Part shown: one piece after another, positions 35,824-44,727 of the stretch
Layout: every line of letters starts with the position of its first letter
How positions within the stretch are numbered: position 1 is the stretch's first letter
Origin: BOKV01 sp041397525
Lineage (GTDB): Bacteria; Pseudomonadota; Alphaproteobacteria; Rhizobiales; Rhizobiaceae
Assembly (NCBI GenBank): GCA_041397525.1
Contig: JAWKWL010000001.1
Span: forward strand, 620,001-684,000
Reading direction: 5' to 3'
DNA length: 64,000 bases
Translations under genes and position numbers: made by a program
Notes under the pieces: model-generated
Databases searched by the model: none
Seen by the model: the letters and a program-made list of their open reading frames with translations, nothing else
Told to the model about the DNA's origin: nothing

Positions 35824-36939
35824 ATGAGCAAGGTTTCGCGCGAAGAAAAACCCGAAGGCCAGTTGCGCCGTGGCTGGGCCACTGGCGCCTGTGCAACGGC
35901 TGCGACCAAGGCGGCACTCACCGCATTGCTCACCGGCAGCTTTCCCGATCCAGTATCGATCCGCCTGCCGAAGGGAGAGGAGCCGGCATTCCCGCTCGCT
36001 TTCGAAAAACTGGGGGAAGGCACTGCATCTGCCGGCATCATCAAGGATGCAGGCGACGATCCCGATGTTACCCATGGCGCGACGATCATCAGCGAAGTCC
36101 GGCTTCCACAACCGGGCAGCGGTTTGGTTTTCAAGGCCGGAGAAGGCGTCGGCACAATCACCAGACCAGGCCTACCGATTGGCGTTGGCGAAGCTGCCAT
36201 CAACCCGGTACCAAGACAGATGATGCGTGAAGTCGTGGAAAGCCTGTGCGCGCTCCATGGCGTTTCACCCGATGTGGAAATCACGATCTCCGTTCCCGGT
36301 GGTGAGAAGATCGCCGAGCGAACCTGGAACCCGCGCCTCGGCATAATCGGCGGCCTTTCCATCCTCGGCACCACCGGCATCGTGCATCCGTTTTCCTGCT
36401 CGGCATGGATCCATTCGATCCATCGCGGCATCGATGTTTCCAGGGCCAACGGCATTACCCATGTGCTGGGCGCGACCGGCTCGACATCAGAAGCCGCAGC
36501 CTGCCGACTGCACGATTTCCCTGAAATAGCCCGCCTCGACATGGGGGATTTCGTGGGAGGATTGCTGAAATATCTGCGCAACCATCCAGTGCCAAGGATC
36601 ACCATAGCCGGTGGTTTTGCCAAGATGACAAAACTCGCCCAGGGCGCACTCGATCTACATTCGGGGCGCAGCCAGGTTGACATGGATTGGCTGGCGCTTC
36701 AGGCTAGTGAAATCGGCTTGAATCAATCTGTGAGCAGGACGATTCAAACTGCCAACACCGCTATGGAAGCCCTTGAAATTGCTGGGGAACATGCTCCTCA
36801 ACTATCACTTCACATAGGCGAGAAAGCATCTGCAACCTGTTATGGTGTATTAGGTAATATTCCCGTTATGGTTGAATGTCTCATTGTATCTCGATCAGGC
36901 GGGATCCTCGCCCGGACACCGTGGAAATCAGGACTGTGA
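35824..36939 (+). CDS. cbiD: Cobalt-precorrin-5B C1-methyltransferase CbiD
   Basis: Methylates C1 of the corrin ring, 371 residues. It has the N-terminal RRGWATGACATAATKAAL, KDAGDDPDVTHGA, NPVPRQMM, WNPRLGIIGGLSILGTTGIV and HVLGATGSTSE. CbiD belongs to the cobalt-early pathway, and the cobalt-late CobF is absent from this window. I place the start at 35824, 13 residues before RRGWATG as in relatives; an ATG at 35770 has a better ribosome site (AGGAG) and would add 18 residues. Confidence 0.93.
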   Translation: MSKVSREEKPEGQLRRGWATGACATAATKAALTALLTGSFPDPVSIRLPKGEEPAFPLAFEKLGEGTASAGIIKDAGDDPDVTHGATIISEVRLPQPGSGLVFKAGEGVGTITRPGLPIGVGEAAINPVPRQMMREVVESLCALHGVSPDVEITISVPGGEKIAERTWNPRLGIIGGLSILGTTGIVHPFSCSAWIHSIHRGIDVSRANGITHVLGATGSTSEAAACRLHDFPEIARLDMGDFVGGLLKYLRNHPVPRITIAGGFAKMTKLAQGALDLHSGRSQVDMDWLALQASEIGLNQSVSRTIQTANTAMEALEIAGEHAPQLSLHIGEKASATCYGVLGNIPVMVECLIVSRSGGILARTPWKSGL

Positions 36940-36940
36940 A

Positions 36941-37663
36941 GTGAAAAACGGATACAGAAAAACCAAACCGGCAATATCGGTTGAGAAGATCCTGATCCTC
37001 GGCGGCACCCGCGAGGCAGCCCTTTTGGCAGGCGAGCTCATTGCTGCCGGACACGATGTTTCGACTTCGCTGGCGGGCCGAACCAGGGATCCCGAGCCCC
37101 TCCCCGGCAAGCTGCGGATCGGCGGCTTTGGCGGTCCGGAAAAACTTGCCGCATTCCTGGTGCGTGAGGGCTTCACCCGGATGATCGACGCGACACATCC
37201 GTTCGCCGAAAAGATTTCGGCCAATGCAGTTGAGGCAGCCCGCATTGCCAATGTGCCACTCGATATCCGGCTGCGCAAACCATGGCGCAAGATACCTGGT
37301 GACCACTGGATCGAAGTGAATTCGCTTGAGGAAGCGCGCGATGTCCTGCCCACGGGTGCACGCGCCCTTTTGGCACTTGGCAGCCAGCACATCAATATTT
37401 TCGCGAGCCGCGACGATGTACATTTCGTGGTGCGGATGGTGGACAGGCCGGACGAGCCGCTGTCCCTGCCAAGACATGACCTCATCGCCATGAAGCCCGG
37501 CGATGTCGCCTCGGAAAAAGCGCTGTTTTCGTCGCGCAGGCTGACCCACATCGTCTGCCGCAATTCCGGCGGCAAGGGCGCACAGGCAAAGCTCGCAGCA
37601 GCGCGCGAACTCGGCTTGCCGGTAGTCATGATCCAGCGCACTCCCCTCGAACAAGGCATGTGA
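36941..37663 (+). CDS. cobK: Precorrin-6A reductase CobK
   Basis: NAD(P)H-dependent reduction of (cobalt-)precorrin-6A, 240 residues. It has ILILGGTREAALLAGEL at the nucleotide site, DATHPFAEKISANA, FVVRMVDRP and a C-terminal CRNSGGKGAQAKLAAARELGLPVVMI. The GTG at 36941 begins immediately after the cbiD stop, which fits coupled translation. A longer frame from 36872 overlapping cbiD is unlikely. A P450 gene follows nine bases later. Confidence 0.9.
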   Translation: MKNGYRKTKPAISVEKILILGGTREAALLAGELIAAGHDVSTSLAGRTRDPEPLPGKLRIGGFGGPEKLAAFLVREGFTRMIDATHPFAEKISANAVEAARIANVPLDIRLRKPWRKIPGDHWIEVNSLEEARDVLPTGARALLALGSQHINIFASRDDVHFVVRMVDRPDEPLSLPRHDLIAMKPGDVASEKALFSSRRLTHIVCRNSGGKGAQAKLAAARELGLPVVMIQRTPLEQGM

Positions 37664-37672
37664 GCACGGCAC

Positions 37673-38839
37673 ATGAGCAAGGCACCTCCGATTGTCGACA
37701 TAGATCCGAAAGCATTCTGGACCGATCCCTATCCGGCACTTGCCCGGATGCGGCGAGACACGCCCGTCTGCTTTGTGCCGCAATTGAACGCCGTGCTCAT
37801 GACAAGGCGCGATGACATCTATACTTGCGAGAAGAACATCGAGATATTCTCCTCCCGCCAACCTCAGGGTCTGATGACCCGGTTGATGGGTGAAAACATG
37901 ATGCGCAAGGACGGCGAGGACCACATGCGCGAGCGCAGGCAGGTCTTTCCCGCGATCTCGCCGCGCACCGTCCGCGATCACTGGCGCAGCCTGTTCGAGG
38001 CTGATACCGACACTGTCATCGCGGGGCTCGACACTTCGTCACCCTTCGATCTGGTACGCGATTTCGCCATGCCCGTGAGCGGCAATGCGCTTCGCCACAT
38101 CACTGGTCTCGTCCAGATTACTGCGGATCAAATGGACTGGGCTTCGCAAGCTATGATCGACGGCGTCGGCAATTATGCCGGTGACAGGGATATCGAGGCA
38201 CGCTGCCACGAGGCCACCGGCTTTCTGGACCAGGCCATTGATGAAGTGCTTTCAGGTCAGGTCAAGGCGGCACAAACCAGCATGATCGCGGTGCTGGATG
38301 CAGCAGGCCAGCCGGTCGAAAACATCCGGGCCAATGTCAAACTGGCAATCAGCGGCGGCCAGAACGAACCCCGTGATGCGATAGCCGGCTGCGTCTACGC
38401 GCTGTTGGCACACCCTGCCGAGCTCGAAAAGCTCCACTCTGGCAAGGCCACATGGTTGCAGGTTTTCGAGGAATATTCGCGCTGGATATCGCCTATAGGC
38501 ATGTCGCCGCGCGAGATCAGGCAGGACTTCGAATGGGGCGGTTTCCGACTCGCAAAGGGCCAGCGCATATTCCTCATGTTCGGCTCGGCCAACCGCGACG
38601 AGACCCATTTCGAAAACCCTGAAAACTTCGACATTTCTCGCGACACTTCGAAGGCGATATCCTTCGGGGCAGGTCCGCATTTCTGTGCCGGTGCGGCCGC
38701 GTCCCGCACACTGATTAGCGAGGTGGCGTTGCCAAGGCTCTTTGCTGCATTCCCCGAGATGCAACTGGCCGGAGACGTACCCTTTGGCGGCTGGGCCTTT
38801 CGCGGCCCCCTCAAAGTGCCGGTGCGGCTGTCGGTCTAG
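37673..38839 (+). CDS. Cytochrome P450 within the cobalamin cluster
   Basis: A 388-residue soluble bacterial P450. The heme-binding loop is FGAGPHFCAGAAASR with the ligand at Cys338, and the ExxR motif of helix K is in EEYSRW. The I-helix oxygen-activation motif is unusual: GGQNEPRDA instead of AGxDTT, so the acid/alcohol pair is replaced. It starts nine bases after cobK, which suggests co-transcription, yet no cobalamin step known to me uses a P450. Its redox partner is not in the window. Confidence 0.88.
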   Translation: MSKAPPIVDIDPKAFWTDPYPALARMRRDTPVCFVPQLNAVLMTRRDDIYTCEKNIEIFSSRQPQGLMTRLMGENMMRKDGEDHMRERRQVFPAISPRTVRDHWRSLFEADTDTVIAGLDTSSPFDLVRDFAMPVSGNALRHITGLVQITADQMDWASQAMIDGVGNYAGDRDIEARCHEATGFLDQAIDEVLSGQVKAAQTSMIAVLDAAGQPVENIRANVKLAISGGQNEPRDAIAGCVYALLAHPAELEKLHSGKATWLQVFEEYSRWISPIGMSPREIRQDFEWGGFRLAKGQRIFLMFGSANRDETHFENPENFDISRDTSKAISFGAGPHFCAGAAASRTLISEVALPRLFAAFPEMQLAGDVPFGGWAFRGPLKVPVRLSV

Positions 38840-38989
38840 TGGTTTGACTCCGACGCTTTGAACCATCACCTTGCCAATGTTCGGATGAGCGGAATGCGGA
38901 CAAACTTCCATTCTCGGGATAACGATCGTTCAGCCTTCGATACACTAGTCCCTTTGCTTTGTGCCAACTGCAGACAACTGGTTGTACAG

Positions 38990-40345
38990 CTAGCCTTGTC
39001 GCTCAAGGAGGAAATACAACTCCATCTTACCCTTGCCCTTGATGTCAACAAATCCCCGTTCCTCAAAGCTGTACCTGTCCTCCAAAACGTCCTTGACTGC
39101 TTCGGTCACCTGTATCCGGCCGGCAACTCCGAACGCTTCCATACGGGCTGCCGTGTTCACCGTATCTCCCCAAATGTCATATGCAAACTTGCTGGTCCCG
39201 ATCACGCCTGCGACTGCTTCTCCAGTGTGAATGCCGACGCGAATTTCTACCTTCTCACCTAGTTCGTCCGAAAGTTTATTTGTTTCCCCAATCAACTCTA
39301 GCGCGAAGTCGGCCATTGCTGCCGGGCCATCTTTATGTTGCTCCGGAATACCAGCAACAACCATATAGGCGTCTCCTACAGTTTTGATTTTCTCCAAGCC
39401 GTATTTCTCGGCCAAGTCATCAAACTTGGAAAAGACACGGTTCAGCAGGTCCACAACCTGTTCTGGAGGGTTCTTTGTAGCCCTGGGAGTGAAGTCCACG
39501 ATGTCAGCAAAGAGAACGGTGACTTGGTCATGCCTATCGGCGATCACATCGCCAGGCTTTTCTTTCAAACGCAAAGCAATGGGATCGGGAAGGATGTTTC
39601 GAAGAAGGGTTTCTGAGCGGTCATATTCAGCTTCAAGGGCATCCTCGGCGTTCTCCGCAAACCAGAACGCGTAATATACGATCAGATACAATATGAGCAT
39701 CAGAAAGCCAGTCGTGACATATCGGATTATCGTAATCGTATCTTGCGATCTGTCGGCCATTCCACGACCAATGTCCGGAGCGTAGTGATCAGTAATCAGA
39801 AGCAGCAAGTAGATTACCAAAAAAACGCCTAGTGACACGGGCCAGCGATCTCGACCAATCATACAAATTGAAATGGCAATCAGTGATGGGTATGCGAAAA
39901 CAAATCCTTGGAGTTTTCCCATCACCATGATGTTCGCGGTGACGGCTGTTGCTAAAACTATGGATATGAATATTGCTCCAGCATTTGGCGAACGTTTATG
40001 GATAAGTCCCGTCGGCAGCAAGATTGCAATCAGGAATATTGACGAAACTACTGTGAATGAGAATGGGCTCGAACCAGCCATCAGCAAAACCAAAGCTGCG
40101 GCGAAATTTCCGACAAAGAGGTATGTGATTAGGAACAAAGCGATGACGTTCACAAATCGCAAACGTCTCGCCGTTTTCCGATCATAGCTGGTTGTACCAA
40201 AGGCGACCAACCTTCTGAGGATAAGAACGATTTGCTGCCTAGGAGATAAGGAACTAGAGCCAAAAGATTCATAATTGCCCCCAGAAGTCGAGCCGTCAAT
40301 TGCGCGCCATCCTAACGCAAACACTCTTCTGAGCAACTTTTCCAA
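38990..40345 (-). CDS. Membrane-bound class III adenylate cyclase
   Basis: A 451-residue protein. Residues 60-240 contain about six hydrophobic helices with no recognised sensor family. After a short coiled linker, a class III cyclase domain covers about 270-450, with VLFADIVDFT (metal Asp), EKIKTVGDAYM (the Lys selects adenine) and YDIWGDTVNTAARME (Asp, Asn and Arg of the active site). It should make cAMP. Its DNA is visibly richer in A and T than the cobalamin genes on both sides, and it abuts an insertion sequence, so it was probably acquired separately. Confidence 0.9.
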   Translation of the reverse strand: MEKLLRRVFALGWRAIDGSTSGGNYESFGSSSLSPRQQIVLILRRLVAFGTTSYDRKTARRLRFVNVIALFLITYLFVGNFAAALVLLMAGSSPFSFTVVSSIFLIAILLPTGLIHKRSPNAGAIFISIVLATAVTANIMVMGKLQGFVFAYPSLIAISICMIGRDRWPVSLGVFLVIYLLLLITDHYAPDIGRGMADRSQDTITIIRYVTTGFLMLILYLIVYYAFWFAENAEDALEAEYDRSETLLRNILPDPIALRLKEKPGDVIADRHDQVTVLFADIVDFTPRATKNPPEQVVDLLNRVFSKFDDLAEKYGLEKIKTVGDAYMVVAGIPEQHKDGPAAMADFALELIGETNKLSDELGEKVEIRVGIHTGEAVAGVIGTSKFAYDIWGDTVNTAARMEAFGVAGRIQVTEAVKDVLEDRYSFEERGFVDIKGKGKMELYFLLERQG

Positions 40346-40367
40346 GCCTTAGAACCGTTCCAGCTGG

Positions 40368-40376
40368 CAGGTCATC
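40368..40376 (+). repeat. Left copy of 9-bp direct repeat (probable target duplication)
   Basis: CAGGTCATC directly before the TGT end of the insertion sequence; the same nine bases follow the ACA end at 41887-41895. Confidence 0.7.
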
Positions 40377-40459
40377 TGTACACCGTCAGCGCTTAGTGGA
40401 CAGATTGGGTTGATTGCTTAAGGAGTGATTTTGGCTCATCTTTGCTAACTCAGGAGCAA

Positions 40460-40835
40460 ATGATGAGACGAAAGAGCGAACGATTTACCGATGATGCAGA
40501 TCGGGTTGTGAAGGACATCAAGCGCCAGACCCGGCGACGTTTTTCTGCTGAAGAGAAGATACGTATCGTGCTGGCTGGCCTTCGTGGCGAGGACAGCATT
40601 GCTGAACTTTGCCGTCAGGAAGGTATTGCCCAGAGCCAGTATTATTCCTGGTCGAAGGAGTTCATGGAGGCGGGCAAGAAGCGGCTGGCCGGGGACACCA
40701 TGCGCGAAGCCAATACCGATGAGGTCAAAGGGCTTCGCAAGGAGGCCAGGACCTGAAGGAGGTGGTTGCCGAACAGGCTCTGGAACTTCGACTTCTCAAA
40801 AAAGCATGTTCACGGATGGGGGAGACGAAGAATGA
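40460..40835 (+). pseudogene. IS3-family transposase OrfA, frameshifted
   Basis: Encodes a helix-turn-helix DNA-binding subunit (RRRFSAEEKIRIVLAGLRGE, then AELCRQEGIAQSQYYSWSKE). The frame stops at 40754-40756 in GCC AGG ACC TGA. The expected continuation DLKEVVAEQALELRLLKK is present in another frame, so one G appears to be missing near 40750. A second shift is needed at the A-run 40798-40803 to reach KSMFTDGGDEE and the stop at 40833-40835, which overlaps the orfB ATG. That A-run resembles an IS3 slippery site, so the second shift may be natural. The start has CAGGAG upstream. Confidence 0.75.
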
Positions 40836-41812
40836 GGTATCCCGCATCTGAGAAGCTTGAGATCATTCGTCTGGTTGAGCAATCGCATTTGCCCGCCAAA
40901 CAGACGCTGGATAAACTCGGCATTCCACGTTCAACCTTCTACGCCTGGTATGACAAATACCAGACTGGCGGCGTGGATGCTTTGGAAGACAAGGCTCCCA
41001 TGCCTGCACGGGTTTGGAACCGGATCCCCGATCATGTCAGGGAGCAAATCGTCGATCTGGCACTTGAAGAGCCGGAACTCTCGCCACGGGAACTGGCCGT
41101 CAGGTTTACCGACACCAAACGCTACTTCGTCTCGGAAGCCAGTGTTTACCGGCTGTTGAAGGCGCATGACCTGATTACCAGTCCGGCCTTTGTGGTGATC
41201 AAGGCTGCTGACGAGTTCAGGGACAAAACCACAGCACCCAATCAGCTCTGGCAGACCGACTTCACATACTTGAAGGTTATCGGCTGGGGCTGGTTCTACC
41301 TCAGCACGATATTGGACGATTACAGCCGATACGTGATCGCCTGGAAGCTGTGCACAACCATGAAGGCCAGCGATGTCACCGACACGCTGGAACTCGCCCT
41401 GCAGGCTTCAGGCTGTGATCAGGTCAATGTCCGGCACCGGCCAAGACTGCTGTCGGACAATGGCTCCAGCTACATCGCCACCGAACTGGCTGAATGGTTG
41501 GAAGACAAGGGCATGGATCATGTCCGTGGCGCACCTTATCATCCACAAACCCAAGGCAAAATTGAGAGATGGCATCAGACCTTGAAGAACCGCATCCTTC
41601 TGGAAAACTACTTCCTCCCCGGCGACCTCAAGGGGCAGATCGGCAAGTTCATCAGCCACTACAATCACCACCGGTACCACGAGAGCCTGCAAAACCTGAC
41701 ACCCGCAGACGTCTACTTCGGACGAGCCGAACAAATCCTGCAACAACGAGAAAGGATCAAACAAAACACTATTAACCTGCGGCGCTTGCAACACCGCAAG
41801 CAGGCCGCTTAA
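40832..41812 (+). CDS. IS3-family transposase OrfB (DDE catalytic subunit)
   Basis: A 326-residue integrase-like transposase. An N-terminal helix-turn-helix (KQTLDKLGIPRSTFYAWYDKY) precedes an rve domain with the catalytic triad in LWQTDFTYL (Asp), LLSDNGSSY (Asp) and GKIERWHQTLK (Glu). The last two are about 35 residues apart, as in IS3. The frame is intact from ATG 40832 to the stop. OrfAB fusion could be prevented by the orfA lesions, so mobility is uncertain. Confidence 0.88.
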   Translation: MRYPASEKLEIIRLVEQSHLPAKQTLDKLGIPRSTFYAWYDKYQTGGVDALEDKAPMPARVWNRIPDHVREQIVDLALEEPELSPRELAVRFTDTKRYFVSEASVYRLLKAHDLITSPAFVVIKAADEFRDKTTAPNQLWQTDFTYLKVIGWGWFYLSTILDDYSRYVIAWKLCTTMKASDVTDTLELALQASGCDQVNVRHRPRLLSDNGSSYIATELAEWLEDKGMDHVRGAPYHPQTQGKIERWHQTLKNRILLENYFLPGDLKGQIGKFISHYNHHRYHESLQNLTPADVYFGRAEQILQQRERIKQNTINLRRLQHRKQAA

Positions 41813-41886
41813 CATCAACAAACCGATGAGCCAAATACTCGCTTAGCTCAAGCTGCAATCTGTCCAGAAATCCCTGACGACGGACA

Positions 41887-41895
41887 CAGGTCATC
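41887..41895 (+). repeat. Right copy of 9-bp direct repeat
   Basis: CAGGTCATC directly after the ACA end of the insertion sequence, identical to 40368-40376. Confidence 0.7.
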
Positions 41896-42130
41896 CTTAA
41901 TCACCGGTAAAAAACCCGATGGGAGTGTTGGCGCGCCTTAGGAGATTCCTGATGCACGCAACCTAACGCGTTTCCGCTTAGGTTTGTTCCTCCACATAAG
42001 ACATCTTTTTTTCGCGTCTGCGACTTCGTTTGAAAAGGCAAGCCAGGGCTTGAAGCAGACCCTGGGCGAGCCCTATCTTGAACGCCAAATCGGACACTTC
42101 CGTTTGGGTCAAAACACTGCGTCCCTGACG

Positions 42131-42904
42131 CTAGACTTTCGCTTTCTTGCCCTTGTTGCGCAACACATGGCTGTAATCCGCGTTGTAGAGATCGCTGTCA
42201 CGAAACTCGGCATTACCGAATACCTTGCCGACCATCACGAGAGCCGTGCGGGTGATCTTGGCCTCACGCACCTTTTCCTTCATCTCCGCGAGCGTCGTGC
42301 GGATATACAATTCATCCGGCCAGGTCGCCCGATAGGCTATGATCACCGGACAATCCGCCCCGTAATAGGGTTCCAGCGAGCGGCGGATATAATCGAGATT
42401 GCGTATCGAAAGATGGATCGCCAGCGTCGCGCCCGATTTGCCAAGCACTTCCAATTGCTCGCCTTCCGGCATGGCCGATGCCTTCATGCCGGTACGTGTG
42501 ACAATCACCGTCTGGGCAATCTCCGGCAATGTCAGTTCGGCCTTCAGTCTTGCAGCAACCCCGGCAAAGGCCGGAACGCCCGGCACGACTTCATAATCAA
42601 TGCCCAGTGCATCAAGCCTGCGCATCTGCTCGGCAATCGCCCCATAGATTGACGGATCGCCGGAATGAACCCGCGCCACGTCCTTGCCCGCTCTGGCAGC
42701 CTTTTCGATCTCGGCAATGATCGCATCGAGATGCATGGGCGCGGTATCCATGACAAGCGCGTTGGCTGGCGCAAGCGCCACGATTTCCTCCGGCACCAGC
42801 GAGCCTGCATAGAGGCAGACCGGGCAGCGTTCGACCAACCTGTGGCCGCGCACGGTGATCAGGTCCGGCGCTCCTGGCCCCGCGCCGATGAAATAGACTG
42901 TCAT
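42131..42904 (-). CDS. cobM: Precorrin-4 C11-methyltransferase CobM
   Basis: SAM-dependent methylation of C11, 257 residues. It has the tetrapyrrole methylase signatures GAGPGAPDLITVRG and HSGDPSIYGAIAEQM, plus EVVPGVPAFAGVAARL. CobM and CbiF are the same family and serve both cobalamin routes. It is the last gene of the operon that starts at 48869, with its start overlapping the stop of cbiG/cobJ by four bases. Confidence 0.94.
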   Translation of the reverse strand: MTVYFIGAGPGAPDLITVRGHRLVERCPVCLYAGSLVPEEIVALAPANALVMDTAPMHLDAIIAEIEKAARAGKDVARVHSGDPSIYGAIAEQMRRLDALGIDYEVVPGVPAFAGVAARLKAELTLPEIAQTVIVTRTGMKASAMPEGEQLEVLGKSGATLAIHLSIRNLDYIRRSLEPYYGADCPVIIAYRATWPDELYIRTTLAEMKEKVREAKITRTALVMVGKVFGNAEFRDSDLYNADYSHVLRNKGKKAKV

Positions 42905-44727
42905 GTTGTGCCTTCCCTGCCCTCAGTGGCAATTCCCGTACCGTCCTTGGCAGCATAGCCGCGCGGAGTATAGACCCAGGTGCGACCATCACCCGATTGC
43001 ACGGTGCGCGTCTGCGATGACCCGACCAGCACCACGGTCAGCATATCGACATCATCGACCTGCAATTCCTTGAGCGGCACTACGCGTACCTGCTCGCCCT
43101 CACGGCCCAGATTGGTGGCAAGGATCACTGGCGTGTCGGCTGGCCGGTGCTGCAACAGCACTTCGCGCGCATGCGCCAACTGTGTGCGGCGCCGTCGCGA
43201 AACAGGATTGTAGAAAGCGATGACAAAGTCACCCTCTGCAGCCGCTTTCACACGGCGCTGGATATCGGGCCACGGTGTCAGGAGATCCGACAGCGAGATC
43301 GTGCAGAAATCATGCCCAAGCGGCGCGCCCGCCCGTGCTGCAGCTGCCTGAAGTGCGGAAATCCCCGGTGAAACCTCAATGGCGATCCGTTTGGCCGCAT
43401 CGCTCAACCCGCCATTTTCCAGCAATTCGAAAACCAGCGTCGCCATAGCATAGATTCCGGCATCCCCTGAACAAACGAGCGCCACATCCCGCCCAGTTCC
43501 CGCCAGTTCCATCGCATGGCGAACCCTGTCCTCCTCGCGACCGAGGTCAAAGTCATGCCGGATCTTGCCCGCTGATATCGGCGCTATCAGGTCCAGATAC
43601 AGCGAATAGCCGACGAGATCGCTGCTTTCGCCAATCATCCGTGTCACTTCCGGCGAGCGCCAGCCTTCCTTGCCCGGACCAATGCCAATGACAAAAAGCC
43701 TGCCACGCGAACGGCCCGGCAACTGCCTGATGATCCTTGGCGCGCGTCCAAGCGCTGCGGTAACCCGTTTTGATTTCTGCTTGGCAACCACCAGCGTGCC
43801 ATCGCCGCCCACTGCCGCAAGTGCAGCCCCTTCAGCAACGCCGTGGCATCCGACTTCGGCGAACACCACTTCAGACGGATTTTCAAGCCGCGGCGTCTCG
43901 GCTTCCAGCGTAGCTGCATCGAACAACCGCAACGGGACGCCAAAATGCGCAGCAACATCATTGAGCGCCGTTTCATCAGCCTTGAGGTCAATCGAGGCGA
44001 TGCATGCAAGTGAATGGCGCGACAACCCGTTGTCGGCGAGCAATGCTTCACCCAGCGCTATCGCCTCGTCTGATCCTGCCCCCCTTTCGCACCCTAAGCC
44101 CATGACCAGCACTGCCGGATGATAGACGAGCTTCTCGTCGCTTCCCGCGACCGCTTTCGCCGTGACACAAAGCGTTACCGCGCCTTCATGGGTAAATCTG
44201 ATCGCCGACGAGGAAAGCCAGCCGCTGGTGCCTTCAAGTCTGGCTTTGGCCCCTGACAGGAGAGCCGCCATCACCGGCTTGGCATCTTCGCGATTGGCTA
44301 GTTTCAATCCGGCGGGCGGATTGTCGAGCGCCAAGCCAAACCGCAGATCGCCAGCTGTGGTGATCGCAGCCTTGCCGCCGATCGCTGCACTGATGGTTCG
44401 GGCAAGTTCATTGGCGCCATGATGCCCTCCAAGCAGGGGCACCACGCTCGACCCGTCTGCGGCAACCGCAATCACCGCCGGCTCGACATGCTTGTCGGCG
44501 AATTCGCTGGCAAGAAGCCGGATCAGCACGCCAGCCGCCATGATGCCGATGATCGGACGCCCTGCGCGATAGAGCTCACGCAGCCTGGCGCCCAGATCGG
44601 AAAAACCCGACGACGCCTCAGCAACGCGTGGCAGATGCCCTTCAACCGTGCCTCCAACTGCAGCAGCGATGCGCCCTGCGAGATCAAGATCGGCAGGAGA
44701 AAGAACAAGGATTACAGGAGGGTTCAT
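42901..44727 (-). CDS. cobJ: CbiG-CobJ fusion: cobalt-precorrin-5A hydrolase / precorrin-3B C17-methyltransferase
   Basis: A 608-residue two-part protein. Residues 1-340 match CbiG: an N-terminal domain with IIGIMAAGVLIRLLAS and PLLGGHHGANELAR, and a C-terminal CbiG/CobE domain with MGLGCERGAGSDEA and GCHGVAEGAAL. Residues 345-600 are a CobJ/CbiH ring-contraction methyltransferase with FVIGIGPGKEGWRSPEVTRMI, CSGDAGIYAMA and SPGISALQAAAARAGAPLGHDF. CbiG opens the delta-lactone formed during oxygen-independent ring contraction, so the fusion suggests the cobalt-early chemistry. It overlaps cobI and cobM by four bases. Confidence 0.93.
   Translation of the reverse strand: MNPPVILVLSPADLDLAGRIAAAVGGTVEGHLPRVAEASSGFSDLGARLRELYRAGRPIIGIMAAGVLIRLLASEFADKHVEPAVIAVAADGSSVVPLLGGHHGANELARTISAAIGGKAAITTAGDLRFGLALDNPPAGLKLANREDAKPVMAALLSGAKARLEGTSGWLSSSAIRFTHEGAVTLCVTAKAVAGSDEKLVYHPAVLVMGLGCERGAGSDEAIALGEALLADNGLSRHSLACIASIDLKADETALNDVAAHFGVPLRLFDAATLEAETPRLENPSEVVFAEVGCHGVAEGAALAAVGGDGTLVVAKQKSKRVTAALGRAPRIIRQLPGRSRGRLFVIGIGPGKEGWRSPEVTRMIGESSDLVGYSLYLDLIAPISAGKIRHDFDLGREEDRVRHAMELAGTGRDVALVCSGDAGIYAMATLVFELLENGGLSDAAKRIAIEVSPGISALQAAAARAGAPLGHDFCTISLSDLLTPWPDIQRRVKAAAEGDFVIAFYNPVSRRRRTQLAHAREVLLQHRPADTPVILATNLGREGEQVRVVPLKELQVDDVDMLTVVLVGSSQTRTVQSGDGRTWVYTPRGYAAKDGTGIATEGREGTT

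Larger units (their letters stand above)
40377..41886 (+). mobile_element. IS3-type insertion sequence
   Basis: A 1510-base element with imperfect terminal inverted repeats. The first 31 bases at 40377 match the reverse complement of the last 31 at 41886 in 23 positions, including a perfect inner TGGACAGATTG (40397-40407 and 41856-41866). Further inside, TTGGCTCATC is also shared. A perfect 9-bp direct repeat CAGGTCATC flanks both ends, consistent with a target duplication, although 9 bp is longer than the usual 3-5 for IS3. It carries orfA (disrupted) and orfB. It lies just upstream of the adenylate cyclase gene and inside the cobalamin cluster. Confidence 0.85.

Noticed and set aside
40355..40376. 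CAGCTGGCAGGTC next to the IS, resembling the B12-box end of the riboswitch at 63013
   Set aside because: The following bases do not continue the B12 box, and no other riboswitch blocks are found on either side, even after mentally removing the IS.
41984..42652. Forward frame opposite cobM
   Set aside because: A shadow of cobM; composition follows its codon pattern in the opposite strand.
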